A program made the translations under genes and the position numbers. A DNA stretch of 64,000 nucleotides from Mayamaea pseudoterrestris (taxonomy: Eukaryota; Bacillariophyta; Bacillariophyceae; Sellaphorales; Sellaphoraceae). Of this stretch, positions 33,485 through 42,545 are shown piece after piece. The stretch is from the NCBI GenBank assembly GCA_027923505.1, contig BROI01000008.1, positions 744,001-808,000 on the forward strand, read 5' to 3'. The first letter of the stretch is position 1, and the number at the start of each line of letters is the position of its first letter. A model generated the notes under the pieces. The model worked only from the letters and a program-made list of their open reading frames with translations. It did not search any database and was not told where the DNA came from.

Positions 33485-36400
33485 ATGGCGGAAACTCGCG
33501 CGCAGAAAGACGCGGCGTTTGCGCATGTTTACGAAGAGAACGTAGGCGTTTTCCAAGATCCTCAGTTCAAGGAGTTATTCGACGAACTCGGAGTAGAATC
33601 GCTTACGCAACTGATCGAGATGGAGTACGACGATTTCGCGACGAAGTGGAACGTCACGACGACGACAACGACGACGACTGACGATGGCGACAATGTCACG
33701 CAGGAAACGAGCGAACACTCGCTAACGAAGATGAAACAACGCACGATCACGAACGCGATCGAATGGTATTTGGCGCAAGAGTCGCCGGACATCAAGACAT
33801 GGTCGCAACTGACCACCGAAACGCTGGCGACGTTCGTCACAGCACGAGCGAAGGAACGAGTCCAAGCGCGCAACATTGCGAGCGTGGGCAGCGGAAGCGG
33901 AGCGAAACCTCCAGCGAAGGAAAGCGAAACGGAATCCAAGAAGGACGAATCCAAGGACTCCACGCTAACGAACGAAGGCGACGAGTCGAAGCCTGACTCG
34001 GCCGACAAGGTGCCACCGACGAGTGTGGACGTGGACACGAAGCAGTCACCGACATCCGTACTGGACCTCGGCGACGACGAAGACGACGAGAAGTATTCAG
34101 ACCAATTTACGAAGTCTATCAAGTTCTCGGCGAGGGATTGTAAAGAAATGAAGCTGGATTCCTCGTGGAAACAGTGGATTTCCGAGTTGAAAGTCATCGC
34201 TACATTGCATGACTTCCACGAAGTCTTTGACGACGATTATGACCCGAAGGAAAAGGGACCGAAAGAACAGAAGGCGTATGCAAAGAAGAATGTGTTTGTA
34301 TACAGGATCTTTCTCACGCACTGTCGAACTCCGTCTGCATCACTCGCAGTACAGCAGTTCAAGAAGACGATGGACGGACGCGAAGTCTACCAACGATTGC
34401 GAACGCGATACGAAGAAGGCGCTACTGCTCACATCGAGAAGGAACGCGCGCGAACGGAACTGCAGGGAATGCGGCTGACCGAGAAGTGGTCACGGCCGAC
34501 GATCGAATTTCTCGCACTGTTCTACAAGAAAGTCATCTGGCTGCTCGAAATGGACGCAGAAGCTCTGACAGGTTTACAACGATACGACATGCTACGCGAC
34601 GCTTTCTCCGAGCACACAGGATTCAGCGCATCACTAGCAGGTTTTGACGGAATGATTGCCATCAAGAAACACATGGGGCAACACGACTCGGAAGACAATT
34701 TCGCGCAGTTGTACGCGCACTTAGAAGAGTGCTGCATCAAGTATGACAAGAAACACCCATCGACGACGAAGACTAAGCGCACAATCAATCAAGCGCAGTC
34801 TAGTGGAACGAAAGGAGGCGGCGGCGGCAATGGCGGCGCGACTCCAAGCGGCTTATCGGCGGAACGATTTGCAGCGATCATGAAGAAACCTCACGCGAGC
34901 GTGAAGGATGAAGTCTGGTTGGAGATGAAGTTTGATCAGCGAAAGCAGTTGAAGGACAAGCGTGCGACGGCGCCCAAGACACCCGAAAACGGATGGCGAC
35001 CGCGCAACCAACGAGGCACGGCTACGACGCAGACGCAAGTCAACGCGGCGCATCAAGAGCGTCACGCGACGGAATCTGTAGCGAACGATCACGCAAGCGT
35101 TCCTGGCACGATTAATATTCAGCCCGGCAATAGTGGAATGTCAGTCCAAACGGCTGCACGATCGGTTCTGCAAGCGAACAATGCGAGTACTACAACTCAG
35201 CAAGTGACAGGATCGTTGACGACTGATAACACCGGACGAGGTACATTCAGCTTCAACATGCATCGTCGTATGCGCGTCAATCGCGCACACTACGAGCGGA
35301 TCAACGAAGGCGCGCTCATCGACAGCGGCGCGAACGGAGGCTTATGCGGAGGAGACATGCTCGTCGTTTCGGAAACGAACGCCGAGGTGGATGTGACTGG
35401 TATTGACGATCATATTGTCCCAGCTCTCAAGATTGGCACTGCAGCTGGACTGGCAAAGACCCTTAGTGGCGAAACCATTCTGCTTCTGTGTCACCAGTAT
35501 GCTTTAAAGCGAGACGGACCGACGATTCATTGCCCGAATCAATTGCGCGCAATGGGACATCGCGTCGACGATATTCCGACCATGTTTGGCGGAACGCAAC
35601 GAATTACGACGAACATTGGAGGCTACGTTTTGCCATTGGCAATTCGCGATGGCCTGGTGTACTTGGACGTGACGAAACCCACGTTCGATGATTTGGATAA
35701 GTATCCGACTGTCATCATGACGTCGGACGTGCCGTGGGACTCGACTGTTTACGATGTCGAGCACGCGCACGACGATTTCGACGAACGAGATCATGATTAT
35801 GGATCTTTCGACGAACGATTCGATGATGACGGTATCACGCACCGCAATCGTCACACGCCGACACGCACTGGCGACGAACTTGACGTACTGATCAATCGGT
35901 GCGTGCGACACGCTCAGTTTTCACGCGTTAATTTGCGGAAGCTAAGAAGCAAGGAACCGGACTATAATGCTCTTCGGCCGTACCTCGGATGGGTCCCGAC
36001 TGAGCGCGTTCAACAGACTTTACGTCACACGGAAGCATGGTATCATCTCAGCGCACACCCGCGATTACCATTTCGACACCTCACGAAATCACGATTTCCG
36101 GCCGCGAACGTTCAGCGGTTGCGCGAACTATTCGCCACGGACACGATACACTCTGACACGCCAGCTTTGGATGATGGAATTCTAGGGCATGGGGGAGCTA
36201 CTAAGATGCAGCTCTTTGTTGGACGAGAAAGTTTTTACACGCGCGGCTACCCGATGAAGTCGGAGAGCGAAATGTCAAACGCGTTAGAGGATTTTATCCG
36301 CGAAGTGGGCGCTCCTAACGGACTGCTCAGCGACAATGCCAAGTCGGAGACTGGCAAGGCTGTGAGGGATCTCTGTCGGATGTACAATATTCCTCAAGTG

Positions 36401-39277
36401 ACCACAGAACCGGGTCATCCAGAACAAAATCCATGCGAACGTCACACGTCGCACATTAAGCCAATGATGGAGAACCTCCAACGAGATTCGGGTTCGCCAG
36501 GCCATTGCTGGGTTTTGCTGATTAAATTCGTAATCATGATACTGAACGTCCTCGCGACGAAATCGCTGGGATGGCGCACGCCAACGGAAGTTGCGTTCGG
36601 AAATCTGCCGGATATTTCGCCTTTGTTACATTTCAAGTGGTGGGAACCGGTCACGTTTGAGGCGCAGGGGAGCTTTCCCTCGGCGGTACGATCTGGCAAC
36701 GGCCGATTCGTGGGCATCGCAGAGAATAGCGGTCCGCACATGACTTTTCTCGTTCTGACGGACGACACGCTTCAGGCGATTCCGCGCTCCAACGTGGTCT
36801 CGCGCAGCTACTTGTTACCACGAGAGTTGCCTTCCTTCCCTGAGTCTGGAGGGGAGATTTCTGAAGAAGCTACACGCGCAAGCGAGCGAAATTTTGAAAC
36901 TCCAGATCTCGCGACAGGACGCTACCATAGCACGCATGTGACAGAAAGTAGTCACGACAACTACGAAGGAAACGACGACGAAACGATTCCGATGGCGAAC
37001 CACGCCAACGTACCAGCGAAGTTCTTCAGAAGGGCTGAGCAAGAATCAGGGAATAAATGCCCTCTGTTCTCTCCAAGCGAACTCATCGGACGCACGTTCG
37101 TAAGGGAACACGAAAACGGTCAGAAAATGCGAGCGACTGTATGCGAATATATCGAAGTACGCGATAACGAGCTACTCGAAACGACGAAAGGTTTCCTAAT
37201 CCAAATGGGAGAGGAGCCAGCGAAAGACTTAATAAGTTACAACGAACTGTCGGATTTAATCGAACGACAGATGGACGAAGATATACGAAACGATCCGGCG
37301 ACTCAGTGGGTATTCACGAAGGTAATCGGACACGAGCTTAATTTGAAACCGAACGATCCGACATACAAAGGAAGTTCAAGTAACGTTCTCGTCGAATGGA
37401 CTGACGGAACGACGACGTGGGAGCCTCTCGCGATCATGAAGAAGGACGATCCGATAACGATCGCAGAGTATGGACTCAAGCACGGCTTACTCGACAAGCC
37501 AGGATGGAAGCAGCTGGAGCATTACACTCGGAAGCGAAAGAAGTTTCGACAGATGGTAACAGCGGCGAAACGAAAATCGAAAGCAAACGGCGTACGCTAC
37601 AAATTCGGCGTAAGGTTGCCGCGCAATTATAAAGATGCGAAAGCTCTCGACGAGATCAACGGCAACACGCTGTGGACGGATGCGATTCGAACGGAATTAA
37701 ATCAGATAAATGATTACGACACGTTCGCAGATCAAGGAGTCGGTAAGGTTATGCCGGCGCCGTGGAAACGAATAAACGTGCACATGATATTCGATGTCAA
37801 GCACGATTTGCGACGGAAAGCACGACTCGTTGCAGGAGGACATATGACAGAGCCGCCGAAGGATTCAGTTTACTCGGGCGTTGTGTCATTGCGAAGTCTA
37901 CGAATGGTAGCGATGTTAGCGGAACTCAACGGTCTGGAACTGTGGGCAGCTGACGTCGGCAACGCATACTTGGAAGCGAAAACGAAAGAGAAGGTTTATA
38001 TCGTGGCAGGTCCGGAGTTCGGGGAGCTCGAGGGTCACACGCTCACGATCGTGAAGGCATTATACGGTCTTCGCACGTCAGGCGCACGCTGGCACGAGCA
38101 CTTTGCAGACACGCTCCGCGACATTGGCTTCATGCCGTGTATCGCAGAACCGGACGTGTGGATGCGCGATAAAGGCACGCACTACGAATACGTTTGTGTG
38201 TATGTCGACGATTTAGCGATAGCGATGAAGAATCCGAAGGAACTAACGGATCTTTTAATTGAGAACTACAACTACAAGTTGAAGGGCGTCGGTCCATTGG
38301 CATATCATTTGGGCGCAGACGTTTGGCGAGACGACGACGGCGTACTCTGCTTCGGAGCGAAGAAGTACGTCACAAGACTACTAGCGAACTACAAAGAAAT
38401 GTTCGGCGAGGAACCGCGACCGCAGACAAGTCCACTACGCGACGGCGATCATCCGGAACTCGACGAAACGAAAGAACTTGACGACGACGGAATTGCGAAG
38501 TATCAATCGATAATTGGTGCGTTGCAATGGGCAGTAAGTTTATGTCGATTCGACATTCACTGTGCTGTCATGACTATGGGGAGATTCCGAGCTGCGCCAC
38601 GAGCGGGGCACTTGGAACGGTTGAAGCATATTTGCGGATACTTACGAAGATACCCGGATGGAGCGATTCGATTCAACGTTTCGATTCCAACGGACGAGCG
38701 ATACGCGACAGTTGACAAGATGGATTGGGATTACAGTGTGTACGGCAAGATCTGCGAAGAGCTTCCGTGGAACATGCCCACGCCGCGCGGCAAGGCGGTG
38801 CGAATGTCAACGTTCGAAGATGCGAACCTGTACCACGATTACACGACGGGACGGGCAGCGATGGGCATGCTACACATGTTGAATGGAACAGTCGTTGATT
38901 GGTTTTCGAAACGCCAAGCGACGGTCGAGACGGCGACGTACGGCTCGGAGTTTGTAGCAGCGAGAGTGAGCACGGAGCAGATCATGGATCTTCGCTTCAC
39001 GCTACGCATGTTGGGAGTTCCGCTCGACGGACCTTCATGGATGTTTGGAGACAACAAGTCGGTAACGCAAAGCAGCAACCTACCGCACTCTAGTCTGACG
39101 AAGCGACACAATGCACTGGCATTTCACCGTGTACGCGAAGCGATTGCGGCGGGAATTATTAATTTCAACCACATCATGGGAACGACAAACCCGGCGGATG
39201 TACTTACCAAGTTTCTTCCACGGGCTACGGCAAGCAAGCACTTAAAGAACCTGCTCTTCAAGGAATCTAACTATTAG
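33485..39277 (+). CDS. copia Gag-Pol polyprotein of element 2
   Basis: The first in-frame ATG (33,485) gives 1930 aa; the frame is open a little further upstream without an ATG. Order: Gag (to about 35.1 kb, Gly-rich near 34.82 kb, no CCHC knuckle seen); aspartic protease with DSGANGG (about 35,320); integrase with Asp in HSDTPALDDG, Asp in SDNAKSE and Glu in NPCERH (about 36.15-36.45 kb); a chromodomain-like segment LVEWTDGTTTWEPL (about 37.39 kb); RT with VYVDDLAIA (about 38.2 kb); and RNase H with ETATYGSEF, GDNKSV and PADVLTK. The protein would form particles, copy its RNA and integrate the cDNA. No frameshift separates gag and pol, so the Gag:Pol ratio must be set some other way. Confidence 0.93.
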   Translation: MAETRAQKDAAFAHVYEENVGVFQDPQFKELFDELGVESLTQLIEMEYDDFATKWNVTTTTTTTTDDGDNVTQETSEHSLTKMKQRTITNAIEWYLAQESPDIKTWSQLTTETLATFVTARAKERVQARNIASVGSGSGAKPPAKESETESKKDESKDSTLTNEGDESKPDSADKVPPTSVDVDTKQSPTSVLDLGDDEDDEKYSDQFTKSIKFSARDCKEMKLDSSWKQWISELKVIATLHDFHEVFDDDYDPKEKGPKEQKAYAKKNVFVYRIFLTHCRTPSASLAVQQFKKTMDGREVYQRLRTRYEEGATAHIEKERARTELQGMRLTEKWSRPTIEFLALFYKKVIWLLEMDAEALTGLQRYDMLRDAFSEHTGFSASLAGFDGMIAIKKHMGQHDSEDNFAQLYAHLEECCIKYDKKHPSTTKTKRTINQAQSSGTKGGGGGNGGATPSGLSAERFAAIMKKPHASVKDEVWLEMKFDQRKQLKDKRATAPKTPENGWRPRNQRGTATTQTQVNAAHQERHATESVANDHASVPGTINIQPGNSGMSVQTAARSVLQANNASTTTQQVTGSLTTDNTGRGTFSFNMHRRMRVNRAHYERINEGALIDSGANGGLCGGDMLVVSETNAEVDVTGIDDHIVPALKIGTAAGLAKTLSGETILLLCHQYALKRDGPTIHCPNQLRAMGHRVDDIPTMFGGTQRITTNIGGYVLPLAIRDGLVYLDVTKPTFDDLDKYPTVIMTSDVPWDSTVYDVEHAHDDFDERDHDYGSFDERFDDDGITHRNRHTPTRTGDELDVLINRCVRHAQFSRVNLRKLRSKEPDYNALRPYLGWVPTERVQQTLRHTEAWYHLSAHPRLPFRHLTKSRFPAANVQRLRELFATDTIHSDTPALDDGILGHGGATKMQLFVGRESFYTRGYPMKSESEMSNALEDFIREVGAPNGLLSDNAKSETGKAVRDLCRMYNIPQVTTEPGHPEQNPCERHTSHIKPMMENLQRDSGSPGHCWVLLIKFVIMILNVLATKSLGWRTPTEVAFGNLPDISPLLHFKWWEPVTFEAQGSFPSAVRSGNGRFVGIAENSGPHMTFLVLTDDTLQAIPRSNVVSRSYLLPRELPSFPESGGEISEEATRASERNFETPDLATGRYHSTHVTESSHDNYEGNDDETIPMANHANVPAKFFRRAEQESGNKCPLFSPSELIGRTFVREHENGQKMRATVCEYIEVRDNELLETTKGFLIQMGEEPAKDLISYNELSDLIERQMDEDIRNDPATQWVFTKVIGHELNLKPNDPTYKGSSSNVLVEWTDGTTTWEPLAIMKKDDPITIAEYGLKHGLLDKPGWKQLEHYTRKRKKFRQMVTAAKRKSKANGVRYKFGVRLPRNYKDAKALDEINGNTLWTDAIRTELNQINDYDTFADQGVGKVMPAPWKRINVHMIFDVKHDLRRKARLVAGGHMTEPPKDSVYSGVVSLRSLRMVAMLAELNGLELWAADVGNAYLEAKTKEKVYIVAGPEFGELEGHTLTIVKALYGLRTSGARWHEHFADTLRDIGFMPCIAEPDVWMRDKGTHYEYVCVYVDDLAIAMKNPKELTDLLIENYNYKLKGVGPLAYHLGADVWRDDDGVLCFGAKKYVTRLLANYKEMFGEEPRPQTSPLRDGDHPELDETKELDDDGIAKYQSIIGALQWAVSLCRFDIHCAVMTMGRFRAAPRAGHLERLKHICGYLRRYPDGAIRFNVSIPTDERYATVDKMDWDYSVYGKICEELPWNMPTPRGKAVRMSTFEDANLYHDYTTGRAAMGMLHMLNGTVVDWFSKRQATVETATYGSEFVAARVSTEQIMDLRFTLRMLGVPLDGPSWMFGDNKSVTQSSNLPHSSLTKRHNALAFHRVREAIAAGIINFNHIMGTTNPADVLTKFLPRATASKHLKNLLFKESNY

Positions 39278-39294
39278 GTATGACTTGAGGGGAG

Positions 39295-39607
39295 TTGCAG
39301 GATGCGAACGAAAACAGCGAAAATCGGGCAAGTCACACCGAATGTCCGATAGGGTGACACAGCGGCACTCGCGGCTCACCACAGCCTCACGATCGCGTGA
39401 TGCGTGGCAGCGACGGCTTCGAAGCGATTCAACAAGTATATTGCTGAAACTAGTGCGATATAGAGTAGAAACAAGCAGACTTACTAAGCTTGAAGAGTTA
39501 AGAAAGCGATTTATTCGTCTCTCGTATTGTAGCAACTGCAAGCTTGGATTGGCCATCCAAGGACAGCTACAAGCGAAAGGTGCAACGATTTGATTTACAA
39601 GTTACAA
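39295..39607 (+). repeat. 3' LTR of element 2 (middle LTR of three)
   Basis: 313 bp, identical to the 5' LTR. Its end joins directly to internal pol sequence (TATGGACTC) rather than to flanking DNA. Confidence 0.95.
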
Positions 39608-41416
39608 TATGGACTCAAGCACGGCTTACTCGACAAGCCAGGATGGAAGCAGCTGGAGCATTACACTCGGAAGCGAAAGAAGTTTCGACAGATGGTAACA
39701 GCGGCGAAACGAAAATCGAAAGCAAACGGCGTACGCTACAAATTCGGCGTAAGGTTGCCGCGCAATTATAAAGATGCGAAAGCTCTCGACGAGATCAACG
39801 GCAACACGCTGTGGACGGATGCGATTCGAACGGAATTAAATCAGATAAATGATTACGACACGTTCGCAGATCAAGGAGTCGGTAAGGTTATGCCGGCGCC
39901 GTGGAAACGAATAAACGTGCACATGATATTCGATGTCAAGCACGATTTGCGACGGAAAGCACGACTCGTTGCAGGAGGACATATGACAGAGCCGCCGAAG
40001 GATTCAGTTTACTCGGGCGTTGTGTCATTGCGAAGTCTACGAATGGTAGCGATGTTAGCGGAACTCAACGGTCTGGAACTGTGGGCAGCTGACGTCGGCA
40101 ACGCATACTTGGAAGCGAAAACGAAAGAGAAGGTTTATATCGTGGCAGGTCCGGAGTTCGGGGAGCTCGAGGGTCACACGCTCACGATCGTGAAGGCATT
40201 ATACGGTCTTCGCACGTCAGGCGCACGCTGGCACGAGCACTTTGCAGACACGCTCCGCGACATTGGCTTCATGCCGTGTATCGCAGAACCGGACGTGTGG
40301 ATGCGCGATAAAGGCACGCACTACGAATACGTTTGTGTGTATGTCGACGATTTAGCGATAGCGATGAAGAATCCGAAGGAACTAACGGATCTTTTAATTG
40401 AGAACTACAACTACAAGTTGAAGGGCGTCGGTCCATTGGCATATCATTTGGGCGCAGACGTTTGGCGAGACGACGACGGCGTACTCTGCTTCGGAGCGAA
40501 GAAGTACGTCACAAGACTACTAGCGAACTACAAAGAAATGTTCGGCGAGGAACCGCGACCGCAGACAAGTCCACTACGCGACGGCGATCATCCGGAACTC
40601 GACGAAACGAAAGAACTTGACGACGACGGAATTGCGAAGTATCAATCGATAATTGGTGCGTTGCAATGGGCAGTAAGTTTATGTCGATTCGACATTCACT
40701 GTGCTGTCATGACTATGGGGAGATTCCGAGCTGCGCCACGAGCGGGGCACTTGGAACGGTTGAAGCATATTTGCGGATACTTACGAAGATACCCGGATGG
40801 AGCGATTCGATTCAACGTTTCGATTCCAACGGACGAGCGATACGCGACAGTTGACAAGATGGATTGGGATTACAGTGTGTACGGCAAGATCTGCGAAGAG
40901 CTTCCGTGGAACATGCCCACGCCGCGCGGCAAGGCGGTGCGAATGTCAACGTTCGAAGATGCGAACCTGTACCACGATTACACGACGGGACGGGCAGCGA
41001 TGGGCATGCTACACATGTTGAATGGAACAGTCGTTGATTGGTTTTCGAAACGCCAAGCGACGGTCGAGACGGCGACGTACGGCTCGGAGTTTGTAGCAGC
41101 GAGAGTGAGCACGGAGCAGATCATGGATCTTCGCTTCACGCTACGCATGTTGGGAGTTCCGCTCGACGGACCTTCATGGATGTTTGGAGACAACAAGTCG
41201 GTAACGCAAAGCAGCAACCTACCGCACTCTAGTCTGACGAAGCGACACAATGCACTGGCATTTCACCGTGTACGCGAAGCGATTGCGGCGGGAATTATTA
41301 ATTTCAACCACATCATGGGAACGACAAACCCGGCGGATGTACTTACCAAGTTTCTTCCACGGGCTACGGCAAGCAAGCACTTAAAGAACCTGCTCTTCAA
41401 GGAATCTAACTATTAG
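39608..41416 (+). pseudogene. truncated pol (RT and RNase H) in the tandem copy
   Basis: About 600 codons, open from the duplication junction to the normal pol stop. They cover the region just after the chromo-like module, the whole RT (YVDD box at about 40.35 kb) and RNase H. Gag, protease and integrase are absent. The frame runs back into the preceding LTR, so any product would need a non-standard start. Confidence 0.9.
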
Positions 41417-41433
41417 GTATGACTTGAGGGGAG

Positions 41434-41746
41434 TTGCAGGATGCGAACGAAAACAGCGAAAATCGGGCAAGTCACACCGAATGTCCGATAGGGTGACACA
41501 GCGGCACTCGCGGCTCACCACAGCCTCACGATCGCGTGATGCGTGGCAGCGACGGCTTCGAAGCGATTCAACAAGTATATTGCTGAAACTAGTGCGATAT
41601 AGAGTAGAAACAAGCAGACTTACTAAGCTTGAAGAGTTAAGAAAGCGATTTATTCGTCTCTCGTATTGTAGCAACTGCAAGCTTGGATTGGCCATCCAAG
41701 GACAGCTACAAGCGAAAGGTGCAACGATTTGATTTACAAGTTACAA
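41434..41746 (+). repeat. third LTR of the element 2 family
   Basis: 313 bp, identical to the other two. It is preceded by the purine tract TTGAGGGGAG and followed by satellite-like CACCAGTCTCAGCCCGCAG. Confidence 0.95.
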
Positions 41747-42545
41747 CACCAGTCTCAGCCCGCAGATGCCGTGACACTCAAACGCATCTACAGCAGATGG
41801 CCCACAAAGTCGGTACCCAAATTATGACCAGAATGGATGCCAAAATATTATATGTATTCATCCGCTGCGCTACAAGGTGGTAGGCTTGGTTGAGCGTTTG
41901 AATCTCAGGGATGGCCAAGTCCTCTTCACCAGCCACATAAAGCAGCAAGGTGATTCATCCCCCCAAGACTCTGGCATCACTCCGCTGGAGTGGCTCAATT
42001 TGCCCACGAAGGGGCCAAACATTGCTACTTGCGGCTGCGCAAAAATTGACAAGATGCGGAGGCTTTGGCTGGTGTGAATTGTGGCAATGAATTGCAGGTG
42101 ACAACTTGTCACCAGTCTCAGCGCAAAGATGCCATGACATTCAAGCGCCACAGCAAGCCCTGTAGAGATTACACCAGAGTGGTGGCATCATCGCAAGTTA
42201 TTCGGGCTGCGCAACCATGAGGCCAATTGGTTTGGGCCACACGTGATGGATTGTTCAAAGTAGGATACAGCATGCGCGAGTCATCTAAGACTTCTTTTGA
42301 GAGAGCAATCCGACCCTTGCGCCACCAAGCTCTTGAGGAAGGCTTGGAAGTGCGAGCTTTAGCTGCCACACGCCTTGCCTGTTCATCAGCCTTTCGGGCC
42401 GCATCCGATAGAGACTGTTGGACTCTAATAGAAAGAAAATTGGCTAGGTCTGCCACAAAGGCACCGTGTCGCATCAAACCAACAATGGAGGATTTATCAG
42501 CGGCAGTGACGACTACCGTTTTAAATTGTTTGTTTGACAACCAAT
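41747..42545. repeat. degenerate satellite mixed with old retroelement pol sequence
   Basis: 41,747-41,945 starts as a satellite unit but drifts: it shares CTGCGCTACAAGGTGGTAGG with the satellite, and CCAAAATATTATATG, TATTCATCCG, GCCAAGTCCTC and CCACATAAAG with the decayed pol at 32,850-33,022. A second diverged unit with an intact dyad core (GGTGACAACTTGTCACC) lies at about 42,000-42,200. The last part (42,540-42,169, minus) has a 123-aa open frame with an alanine/arginine-rich helix and a Trp-rich end (SSRAWWRKGRIALSKEVL). It is probably a pol fragment, but its family is not certain. Confidence 0.65.

Larger units (their letters stand above)
33023..39607 (+). mobile_element. Ty1/copia retrotransposon, intact reading frame (element 2)
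   Basis: LTRs 33,023-33,335 and 39,295-39,607, each 313 bp and identical as read (TTGCAGG...GTTACAA). GATTAACA follows the 5' LTR, as in element 1, and TTGAGGGGAG precedes the 3' LTR. One long frame encodes Gag-Pol with all catalytic motifs. Identical LTRs and an open frame suggest a recent, possibly active copy. The flanks show no target-site duplication: AGCAAGG lies to the left, TATGG after the second LTR and CACCAG after the third. The left flank is recombinase-element pol and the right flank is satellite. Confidence 0.95.
39608..41746 (+). mobile_element. tandem copy of the 3' 2139 bp of element 2 (part of pol plus LTR)
   Basis: 39,608-41,746 repeats 37,469-39,607 at a constant offset of 2139 bp; encoded proteins and LTR are identical as read. 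The copy begins abruptly inside pol and ends exactly at the LTR tip, where satellite-like sequence follows. It could stem from a 5'-truncated second element, unequal exchange, or an assembly error. Confidence 0.93.
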
